Below are positions 1-4,888 of a DNA stretch of 5,047 bases, piece after piece. A model generated the notes under the pieces. It saw nothing but the letters and a program-made list of their open reading frames with translations. It had not been told where the DNA came from and ran no database searches. The position numbers were made by a program, and so were the translations under genes. How positions within the stretch are numbered: position 1 is the first letter of the stretch; the number at the start of each line of letters is the position of its first letter. Source of the stretch: Thioalkalivibrio sp. (GTDB lineage: Bacteria > Pseudomonadota > Gammaproteobacteria > Ectothiorhodospirales > Ectothiorhodospiraceae); the NCBI GenBank assembly GCA_003553165.1, contig PUOZ01000331.1:1-5047 (forward strand). Direction: 5' to 3'.

Positions 1-182
1 GCGGACAGCTGCTGGCTGGCGAGGCCGATGTCCACCACCAGCCCGTCCGAATCGAGGTCCTCGCGGCGGAAGGTGGCATCGACCACATACGTGGCGCCGT
101 GGAGGCGCTGGGCCGGGCCGAACACTTCTCCATTGAAGCTGTGAGCGATCATGAAGTGGTCGCGGACATTGAGACTGTACAT
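1..182 (-). CDS. 6-pyruvoyl-tetrahydropterin synthase / 6-carboxytetrahydropterin synthase (QueD) family protein, variant active site, partial (C-terminus beyond window)
   Basis: Only the first 60 codons are present; the gene runs off the left edge. Seen: the start [16 protein letters not shown], then [11 protein letters not shown] (residues 25-35) and [10 protein letters not shown]. These match the N-terminal fold of the PTPS/QueD family: F-x-x-AH zinc ligand (H14), the R-L-H-G turn with H28, and the G-x-V-x-D strand. Family members normally make 6-pyruvoyl- or 6-carboxy-tetrahydropterin from dihydroneopterin triphosphate in the cytoplasm, using a catalytic Cys four residues before the second zinc His, and a third zinc His in an H-G-H motif. 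Here those positions are A24 and A30, so the chemistry may differ from QueD or be lost. The start is set by an AAGGAG Shine-Dalgarno about 5 nt upstream. It lies 110 nt downstream of the dehydrogenase gene on the same strand, so co-transcription is likely. Family assignment is firm; function is open. Confidence 0.85.
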   Translation of the reverse strand, partial: MYSLNVRDHFMIAHSFNGEVFGPAQRLHGATYVVDATFRREDLDSDGLVVDIGLASQQLS

Positions 183-292
183 GCGGACTCCTTTGGAAGG
201 GCGGCGGAAACACGGGATGATCGTTGTTCGATGACCGTGGGTCAGCGGATTCGTTCCGGCGGTTCCCCGGGTCTGAGTGCGGCCGAACCGCG

Positions 293-1276
293 TCAGGGAT
301 ACCGGATTCGATGGCAGAGGGTGTCACCGCCGCCGCGGGCCAGTTCGGTCATCACCGCCGGCAATGTATCGAAGACACTCTCGCCAGTGATCAGGTGATC
401 GAGTTCCGGCGCCCGCAGCAGGTTCAGGGCGAGCCCCATGCGGCGACGGTAGTTCCAGCGGGCCTGCCGATGTGCCGGAATCCGGCCCACCTGGCTGCTC
501 TTCAACACCAGTCTGCGCGAGTGGAAGCCCTCGCCGAGGGGCAGCGTTACCGGGCGGTCGCCATACCAGCTCAGTTCCAGCACGGTGGCCTCCAGGCCAG
601 CGTGCCGCAGGGCCTCGGTCAGGCCATCCGGCTGCCCACTGGCATGAATGACCAGATCCGCGGCGGCAGGCTCCGCAAACTCCCGGGCGAATTCGATCCC
701 CAACGCGGCGCTCGCGGCCCGGCGCGCCGGGTTGATGTCGATCATCGTGACCTGCGTACCGGGGATTTGCCGACAGAGCCAGGCGGTCAGCAGACCCAGC
801 ACGCCGGCGCCAAGGATTACGATCCGGTCGCCCGCAAGCGGGCCGGCGTCCCAGAGGGCGTTGATGGCGGTCTCCATGTTCGCTGCGAGCACCGCCCGTT
901 CCGGTGGCACCCCTGCGGGTAACGGAACCGCAGCAGAACCGGGAACCCGGTACCTGTCCTGGTGCGGATGCAGACAGAAGACCGTCTCCCCGATGCGGTC
1001 GGCCGGACCCTCCTCGATGCGCCCGACGCTGATGTAGCCGTATTTGACTGGGCCTGGAAAATCGCCGGCCTGAAACGGGGCTCGCATGGCCTCATACTGT
1101 GTTGTCGGGACCCTGCCGGTGAAGACCAGGGTCTCGGTGCCGCGGCTGATCCCAGAATAGAGGCTGCGGACCAGCACCTCGCCGTTGCGTGCCGCCGGCA
1201 GGGTCTCCTCCCGGATGCGCCCGGCGCCGGGTTGCATGATCCAGAAGGCGCGGGCGATCTCCGCGGGCATGTTCAT
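293..1276 (-). CDS. Medium-chain dehydrogenase/reductase (zinc-binding-alcohol-dehydrogenase-like), lacking canonical zinc ligands
   Basis: A 327-residue protein with the two-domain MDR layout. The N-terminal GroES-like domain carries [10 protein letters not shown] (41-50) and [10 protein letters not shown] (78-87). The Rossmann domain has the GAGVLG dinucleotide loop (156-161), followed by a strand ending in MIDIN; acidic D180 suggests NAD(H) over NADP(H). The usual catalytic zinc ligands are absent: the Cys of the G-I-C motif is Ser (S44) and the G-H-E motif reads G-Y-I. The four-Cys structural zinc lobe is also missing. SGISxGTE and GYxSVG resemble, from memory, the BchC-type branch (hydroxyethyl-bacteriochlorophyllide dehydrogenase). 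This is probably a cytoplasmic oxidoreductase of unknown substrate. The start at 1276 has GGAG 4 nt upstream; the in-frame ATG at 1270 is the alternative (GGAG 10 nt away). The open frame continues upstream to 1597, but that part overlaps the divergent gene and is rejected. First gene of a minus-strand unit with the pterin-synthase-like gene. Confidence 0.85.
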   Translation of the reverse strand: MNMPAEIARAFWIMQPGAGRIREETLPAARNGEVLVRSLYSGISRGTETLVFTGRVPTTQYEAMRAPFQAGDFPGPVKYGYISVGRIEEGPADRIGETVFCLHPHQDRYRVPGSAAVPLPAGVPPERAVLAANMETAINALWDAGPLAGDRIVILGAGVLGLLTAWLCRQIPGTQVTMIDINPARRAASAALGIEFAREFAEPAAADLVIHASGQPDGLTEALRHAGLEATVLELSWYGDRPVTLPLGEGFHSRRLVLKSSQVGRIPAHRQARWNYRRRMGLALNLLRAPELDHLITGESVFDTLPAVMTELARGGGDTLCHRIRYP

Positions 1277-1431
1277 CGGTCTCCGTTGGGTTGCGGGCGT
1301 CGCTGCATGGTACTCATCGTCACCATCCAACCGCCACAACAAATGCCGCTGAACACGGTCGAAAGCGGCAGTGCCCGATGCAAACGGACTGTGCCGCTCT
1401 TGTGGGCTGACAGGATCCAGGAAAGACACCC
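1277..1431. promoter_or_regulatory. Divergent intergenic region with inverted and direct repeats
   Basis: This 155-bp gap separates the minus-strand dehydrogenase and plus-strand phosphatidyltransferase genes, so it should hold promoters for both directions. Seen: TGCCGCT at 1344-1350 and its inverse AGCGGCA at 1364-1370 (7-bp perfect arms, 13-nt spacer), plus a second direct copy of TGCCGCT at 1392-1398. ATGGT/ACCAT arms also occur around 1307-1326. No convincing -35/-10 pair stands out on either strand. Use of the repeats as a regulator binding site is inference. Confidence 0.4.
1419..1425 (+). promoter_or_regulatory. Ribosome binding site of the CDP-alcohol phosphatidyltransferase gene
   Basis: AGGAAAG lies 6 nt before the ATG at 1432. 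It supports this ATG as the start and shows that the minus-strand frame reading through here is not coding. Confidence 0.7.
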
Positions 1432-2214
1432 ATGAAAACCAGGCTTCCACACACAGGCTTGCGGCGGCAGGCCCGACAATTCCTAGCGCAGGCGGGCGTC
1501 TGGAGAACGGAACTGACCATCGGACTCCTGATCGTCCTGACCGGGGCGGCGCTTCTGCACCTTGCGGCAGGGATGCCAGCCTCGGTGTTTGCCGCAACGC
1601 TGCTCTCCTACGGGCTTCTGGTCTGTATGGTCCTGCATGCTACACCGGCGGCTTTTCACCGCGACGGTCCGGGGCCCGCCAACCGGGTGACCTTTCTGCG
1701 CGCCGCGCTGGTGATGCCGGTCGCAGCGATGGCGCTGCTCCCCGCCCATCTCGATGCGGACGCAACCTACTGGCTGCTTGGGCTGGCGGCCACCGCCCTG
1801 GCGCTCGACGGACTGGACGGAGCAGTGGCGCGGCGCACGGGCCGCGTCACGGCCTTTGGCGCACGCTTCGACATGGAACTCGACGCCCTGCTGATCCTGA
1901 TCCTCGCGCTGTTGGTCTGGCAGACGGGACAGGCGGGCCTCTGGGTGCTGTTGGTCGGCTTGATGCGCTACCTGTTCGTTGCTGCGGGATGGCGCTGGAC
2001 CTGGCTACAGCGTGAACTGCCGCCGAGCCGGCGCCGGCAAACGGTCTGTGTCGTGCAGTCGGTCGCGCTCCTGGTGGCACTGGCACCCGTGGTCTCCCCC
2101 GGCCTCGCGAGCGCAACTGCGCTCGCGGCGTTGCTGCTGCTCACCTATTCCTTCACCGTGGACGTGCTCTGGCTCTACCGCCAGGACCGTAACCTTGCAG
2201 GAGAATGCCCATGA
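1432..2214 (+). CDS. CDP-alcohol phosphatidyltransferase family membrane protein
   Basis: A 260-residue integral membrane enzyme. The complete CDP-alcohol phosphotransferase signature D-x2-D-G-x2-A-R-x8-G-x3-D-x3-D is visible, with D126, D129, G130, R134, G143, D147 and D151 as the metal- and CDP-binding residues. An N-x2-T-x2-R element (residues 84-90) precedes it, as is usual for the family. Hydrophobic segments lie near residues 28-46, 52-70, 87-104, 113-126, 151-163, 168-185, 206-222 and 227-247. The family transfers a phosphatidyl or phospho-alcohol group from a CDP-activated donor to an alcohol at the inner membrane; the acceptor cannot be read from sequence. It differs from plain PgsA or PssA in having about 80 residues with two extra hydrophobic segments before the NxxTxxR motif. 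It is the first gene of a plus-strand unit and its TGA overlaps the next start by 4 nt (ATGA at 2211-2214). Confidence 0.93.
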   Translation: MKTRLPHTGLRRQARQFLAQAGVWRTELTIGLLIVLTGAALLHLAAGMPASVFAATLLSYGLLVCMVLHATPAAFHRDGPGPANRVTFLRAALVMPVAAMALLPAHLDADATYWLLGLAATALALDGLDGAVARRTGRVTAFGARFDMELDALLILILALLVWQTGQAGLWVLLVGLMRYLFVAAGWRWTWLQRELPPSRRRQTVCVVQSVALLVALAPVVSPGLASATALAALLLLTYSFTVDVLWLYRQDRNLAGECP

Positions 2215-2834
2215 TGCTGCCGTACTCGAACCGCTTGTACGCGGAATCCGCGCTCATACTGGTGCTGCTGCTGGCCCTTCCTGGGGCGACCAGCGCGGAC
2301 ATGGATCGCTGGGAGATCGACCAGGAACACTTCGCGGCCGGCTTCCTGGTCGATCACATCGGCTTTGCCCGGGTGTTGGGGATGTTCCTGCGCGCTGAGG
2401 GCCATTTCCTCTACGACGCCGAGACGATGGCGATCGGCGGGGGGGAGTGGATCATTCACACGGACAGCGTCTTCACCAATCACGAAAAACGGGATGAACA
2501 TTTGCGCGGAAGTGACTTTCTTGACGTCGAAACCTATCCCCGGATGGTGTTCGTCCCGCAGCGTTGGGAAAAGACCGGCGACGGACAGGGCCGCCTGCAC
2601 GGGACGCTGGAACTCCTGGGGCAGACCCGGCCGGTCACGCTCGATGCTCGGATCAACAAGATCGGGCGTTACCCGTTTCCGCTGGGGGGCCTGTTCTCGC
2701 GGCCCCAGGTTCTGGGTGCTTCGGTGCGTGGCACCATCAACAGAAGCGAATGGGGCATGACCTACGGCCTTTCACGCGGCCTGGTTGGCGATGAGATCGA
2801 ACTTATCCTCGAATTCGAGGCCCAGCGCCAGTAG
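2211..2834 (+). CDS. YceI family protein, exported (periplasmic lipid/isoprenoid-binding lipocalin-like)
   Basis: A 207-residue protein with an N-terminal signal peptide (hydrophobic core about residues 13-24, likely cleavage after ATSA near residue 29), so the mature protein is periplasmic. The YceI signature is clear: W-x-I-D (34-37), the FLVDHIGFARVLGMF strand pair, DSVFTNHEKRDEHLR (85-99), SDFLDVETYPRMVF, LHGTLELLGQTRPV, and the closing NRSEWGMTYG. YceI proteins are beta-barrels that bind polyisoprenoid or other amphiphilic molecules; the ligand here is unknown. Start choice: AGGAG at 2199-2203 is 7 nt from the ATG at 2211 but only 1 nt from the in-frame ATG at 2205, so 2211 is preferred; 2214 is possible. 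The ATGA overlap with the preceding phosphatidyltransferase implies translational coupling and hints that the YceI protein handles a lipid-like product or substrate of the same pathway (inference). Confidence 0.92.
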   Translation: MMLPYSNRLYAESALILVLLLALPGATSADMDRWEIDQEHFAAGFLVDHIGFARVLGMFLRAEGHFLYDAETMAIGGGEWIIHTDSVFTNHEKRDEHLRGSDFLDVETYPRMVFVPQRWEKTGDGQGRLHGTLELLGQTRPVTLDARINKIGRYPFPLGGLFSRPQVLGASVRGTINRSEWGMTYGLSRGLVGDEIELILEFEAQRQ

Positions 2835-2890
2835 CGCCGATGGTTCCCGCACCCACGGGAGCGGTGACGCCAAGCTTTGGAGAAGACAGC

Positions 2891-3241
2891 ATGAGAATAG
2901 GCAATTGGTGGCCCTTCGGACGGGTACCCGAAATGCCGGCAGGGGATCTCGCCGCCGCAGTCGCGGACGGGTCGGTCCAGGTGCTCGATGTGCGCACGCG
3001 CGCGGAGTTCCGGCGCAGCCGGATTCCCGGGGCGCGACACCTTCCGATCACTCGCTTCAGCGCGGCGAATCTGGAGCGACTTGACCTCGACCGGGAACGG
3101 CCCGTGGTCGCAATCTGCCTGACGGCTCACCGGAGCATTCCTGCAGTCCGGAAGCTGGCTGAGCTCGGCTACGACGCCAGGCAACTGAAGGGCGGCATGC
3201 GAGCGTGGTGGACGGCCGGCGGGGCCACGGAATCCGGTTAG
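2891..3241 (+). CDS. Single-domain rhodanese-like sulfurtransferase
   Basis: A 116-residue, single rhodanese domain. Visible features: VLDVRTRAEF (31-40), the RIPGARHLP motif (45-52), the active-site loop with nucleophile C77 in C-L-T-A-H-R-S (C-x4-R, the six-residue loop of sulfur-transferring rhodaneses), and the C-terminal LKGGMRAW (99-106). The catalytic Cys forms a persulfide that passes sulfane sulfur to an acceptor. No signal peptide is evident, so it is likely cytoplasmic, although the WWPFG at residues 6-10 is somewhat hydrophobic. The start at 2891 is chosen because GGAGAAG (2879-2885) sits 5 nt upstream; an in-frame ATG at 2840 lacks such a site and would add 17 residues unlike the family. 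It follows the YceI gene by 56 nt without an obvious terminator, so it is probably in the same operon. Confidence 0.92.
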   Translation: MRIGNWWPFGRVPEMPAGDLAAAVADGSVQVLDVRTRAEFRRSRIPGARHLPITRFSAANLERLDLDRERPVVAICLTAHRSIPAVRKLAELGYDARQLKGGMRAWWTAGGATESG

Positions 3242-3486
3242 TCGGTTCAGCGGCACGCAGAGAGCCGGAATCCTGCGGAATTATCGTTCGTGGGCTTGAT
3301 CTTCGATGGCCGGTTTGGGTAATCTATATCCGTACATGGTGATATGCTTATGCAGTGACCGCCTGAGAATCGGAAACAAACGATTCGAAAGCGGAACCGA
3401 AGTGACCATGCCTGCCACGCGTCGCCCTTGGCAGAGCAGGCAAAAGAAGACAACAAGGGTCTTTCCGTGAATTCAGGAGAAAAGTC
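3242..3486 (+). promoter_or_regulatory. Intergenic leader of the sulfur-globule-like gene: possible promoter and two small hairpins
   Basis: No gene is visible in this 245-bp gap, which is less GC-rich than its surroundings. A possible sigma-70 promoter is TTGATC (3296-3301), an 18-nt spacer, then TAATCT (3320-3325), which would give a leader of roughly 150 nt. Within it are two inverted repeats: GAATCG/CGATTC (3367-3372 and 3381-3386, 8-nt loop) and CTGCCA/TGGCAG (3412-3417 and 3429-3434, 11-nt loop). No terminator for the preceding operon is evident. The promoter call is tentative. Confidence 0.35.
3475..3480 (+). promoter_or_regulatory. Strong ribosome binding site of the sulfur-globule-like gene
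   Basis: AGGAGA lies 6 nt before the ATG at 3487. It is a near-consensus Shine-Dalgarno, in keeping with a highly made structural protein. Confidence 0.75.
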
Positions 3487-3843
3487 ATGCGCAAATCTCT
3501 CAAAGTTGTAGCGGCTTCTGCTCTCGTCCTGGCCTTTGCGGCGCCGATGCAGTCCAGCGCCCAGTGGTACGGCCCGGGATATGGCTATGGTCCGCATTAT
3601 GGCCCCGGTTACTACGGACCGGGATACGGCCGCGGCTGGGGTGACTGGTTTGGACTCGGCGACATGTTTGGCGACATCGGCTTCTCGATGCGCGGCAGCG
3701 GTCGTGGCTGGGGACGCGGTTACGGCCATGGCGACGGCTGGGGCTACCACAACCCCTACTACTATCGCGGCTACGGCTATGCGCCGTACTACGGCGGGCC
3801 CTGGGGCGCCCCGGCTGCCCAACAGCAGCCTGAGTCCGAGTAA
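3487..3843 (+). CDS. Secreted Gly/Tyr-rich protein, sulfur globule protein-like
   Basis: A 118-residue precursor with a Sec signal peptide (positive MRKSLK, hydrophobic core to about residue 20, cleavage expected after SSA at residue 25). By my count the mature 93 residues hold about 29 Gly, 16 Tyr and 6 Trp, with no Cys. They begin with YGPGY-type repeats (YGPGYGYGPHYGPGYYGPGY). A less repetitive middle, DWFGLGDMFGDIGFSM (residues 52-67), is followed by RGSGRGWGRGYG, a Tyr cluster and an acidic PESE tail. Composition, size and the FGD...SM...GSGRGxGRGYG pattern resemble the sulfur globule envelope proteins (Sgp family) of sulfur-oxidising gammaproteobacteria, which coat periplasmic sulfur globules. 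Low-complexity sequence makes homology hard to prove; another Gly-rich exported structural protein is the alternative. It appears monocistronic: own leader, strong Shine-Dalgarno, and an intrinsic terminator 28 nt after the stop. Confidence 0.75.
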   Translation: MRKSLKVVAASALVLAFAAPMQSSAQWYGPGYGYGPHYGPGYYGPGYGRGWGDWFGLGDMFGDIGFSMRGSGRGWGRGYGHGDGWGYHNPYYYRGYGYAPYYGGPWGAPAAQQQPESE

Positions 3844-3845
3844 GC

Positions 3846-3864
3846 CTTCAGGCGGTGCCTGAAG
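3846..3864 (+). repeat. Perfect inverted repeat (hairpin) just after the sulfur-globule-like gene
   Basis: CTTCAGGC (3846-3853) and GCCTGAAG (3857-3864) form an 8-bp perfect stem with a 3-nt loop, two nt after the stop codon. It has no T-tract, so it may protect the mRNA 3' end or act together with the terminator hairpin that begins 4 nt later. Confidence 0.65.
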
Positions 3865-3868
3865 ACGC

Positions 3869-3897
3869 AAGCCCGGTCCCTCGGACCGGGCTTTTTT
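3869..3897 (+). terminator. Rho-independent terminator of the sulfur-globule-like gene
   Basis: GCCCGGTCC (3871-3879), loop CTC, GGACCGGGC (3883-3891), then six T (3892-3897). The stem is 9 bp, extended by AA/TT to 11, and GC-rich. The flanking CGCAA (3866-3870) and TTGCG (3896-3900) are also complementary around the T-tract. It separates the sulfur-globule-like gene from rdgC. Confidence 0.93.
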
Positions 3898-3925
3898 GCG
3901 TCTGGGATTCGGCGACGGATGTGAT

Positions 3926-3947
3926 AGTCTTCGCCGTCCCGAAGACT
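3926..3947 (+). repeat. Perfect 8-bp inverted repeat in the rdgC upstream region
   Basis: AGTCTTCG (3926-3933), loop CCGTCC, CGAAGACT (3940-3947), ending 17 nt before the rdgC start. It overlaps a weak extended -10-like element, TG-A-TAGTCT (3922-3930), so it could be an operator at the promoter or a leader hairpin in the mRNA. No matching -35 is convincing. It has no T-tract and is not a terminator. Confidence 0.5.
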
Positions 3948-3964
3948 GCCCAGGATGGCCAGCG

Positions 3965-4888
3965 ATGATGTTCAAGAATCTCCGTCTCTATCGCCTTGCG
4001 AAGCCCTTCGCGCACAGCCCGGACGGCCTCCATGAACACCTGGAGGCCGCAGCCTTCCGTCCCTGCGGGAAGCTGGAGCACGAGACCCTGGGCTGGGTGC
4101 CGCCCCTGGGCCGACGGGCCACGCTGCTCACCCATGCGGCCGGTCCTGCGATCCTGGTCTGCGCCCGGAAGGAGTCCCGCATGCTCCCTCCGGCGGTGAT
4201 CAACGAGGAACTGGCCGAAAAGGTTGCGGCCATCGAGGACGGCGAGAACCGGCGCGTCGGCCGCAAGGAGCGGCTGGAGATCAAGGACCAGATCGTTCAC
4301 GAACTGCTGCCCCGGGCCTTCACCCGCTCCAGCCACATCTACGCCATGATTCTGCCGCGCAGTGGCTGGATCGTGATCGATACCTCGAGCAAGGCCCGTG
4401 CAGAGGAATTGCTGAGCCTGCTGCGCGAGGGCCTGGGCTCGTTGCCGGTTGCCATGCCCCGGCCGGTTGCGGATCCGTCGACGGTGATGACCTCCTGGGT
4501 GGCGGGCGAAAGCCTGCCGGCGGGTCTCGAACTCGGTGACGAGTGCGAGCTGCAGGAGTCGGGCGACGACGCCGGCACGATCCGGGTCAAGCGCGTCGAA
4601 CTGCTGTCCGACGAGATCCGGACCCATCTCGGGGCGGGCAGACGGGTGGTGAAGCTCGCGCTCGCCCTAGACGAACGCATGCGCTTCGTGCTCGACGAGG
4701 AGATGGCTGTGAAACGCCTTGCCTTCGAGGACGTGGTACTGGAGCCGCTGCAGGACATCGACGGCGATGACGATCTGGCGCGCATGGATGCCCAGTTCGC
4801 CCTCGTGAGCCTGGAGTTGGAAGCCATGCTGCCGAGGATCCTGGATTGGTTCGGCGGCGAGGAGGATACGGCCAGCGCTGCTGCCTAG
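3965..4888 (+). CDS. rdgC: Recombination-associated protein RdgC
   Basis: A 307-residue protein, close to the roughly 303 residues of E. coli RdgC, and similar along its whole length. Landmarks: FKNLRLYRL at the N-terminus, GWVPPLG, the ICARKE-like ILVCARKES, PPAVINEEL, HELLPRAFTRSSH, LLREGLGSLPV, RVKRVELLSDEI, the THLGAGRRVVKLAL stretch, and VKRLAFEDVV. RdgC is a nucleoid-associated, ring-shaped dimer that binds duplex DNA without sequence preference and restrains RecA-dependent recombination. The start at 3965 is preferred: AGGA (3952-3955) lies 9 nt upstream and it places FKNL as in E. coli; the next codon, 3968, is also ATG and cannot be excluded. The open frame extends to 3896, into the terminator, which is not credible coding sequence. 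The stop TAG (4886-4888) is the first three bases of a long palindromic repeat, and the extreme C-terminus (EEDTASAAA) shows no clear family similarity. Confidence 0.96.
   Translation: MMFKNLRLYRLAKPFAHSPDGLHEHLEAAAFRPCGKLEHETLGWVPPLGRRATLLTHAAGPAILVCARKESRMLPPAVINEELAEKVAAIEDGENRRVGRKERLEIKDQIVHELLPRAFTRSSHIYAMILPRSGWIVIDTSSKARAEELLSLLREGLGSLPVAMPRPVADPSTVMTSWVAGESLPAGLELGDECELQESGDDAGTIRVKRVELLSDEIRTHLGAGRRVVKLALALDERMRFVLDEEMAVKRLAFEDVVLEPLQDIDGDDDLARMDAQFALVSLELEAMLPRILDWFGGEEDTASAAA

Noticed and set aside
259..291. GCGGTTC/GAACCGC inverted repeat just downstream of the dehydrogenase stop as a terminator
   Set aside because: The stem is 7 bp with a 19-nt loop and no T-tract on the minus strand; the next gene follows in 110 nt, so termination is not supported.
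224..922. 232-codon plus-strand open frame opposite the dehydrogenase
   Set aside because: It is antisense to a recognisable enzyme, has low-complexity GC-driven composition, no recognisable motif and no ribosome binding site.
1277..1597. N-terminal 107-codon extension of the minus-strand dehydrogenase frame
   Set aside because: It overlaps the start of the divergent phosphatidyltransferase gene, has no family similarity, and a good Shine-Dalgarno supports the start at 1276.
2205..2210. Earlier ATG for the YceI gene at 2205
   Set aside because: The AGGAG sits only 1 nt before it; the ATG at 2211 has 7-nt spacing and the classic ATGA overlap.
2840..2890. Earlier ATG for the rhodanese gene at 2840
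   Set aside because: It has no ribosome binding site and adds residues not typical of the domain; GGAGAAG before 2891 decides the start.
3218..3275. CGGAATCC direct repeat around the end of the rhodanese gene
   Set aside because: Two 8-mers without symmetry, T-tract or other context; probably chance.
3529..3790. Gly/Tyr repeats as a DNA tandem repeat or CRISPR-like array
   Set aside because: The repeats are short, irregular and in frame within a secreted low-complexity protein; no spacer-repeat structure exists.
3247..3975. 242-codon minus-strand open frame across the sulfur-globule-like gene
   Set aside because: Its sequence mirrors the Gly/Tyr-rich gene and reads through the intrinsic terminator and two non-coding gaps; no domain is recognisable.
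3848..4627. 259-codon minus-strand open frame opposite rdgC
   Set aside because: It is a shadow of rdgC in GC-rich DNA, with no motif and no ribosome binding site.
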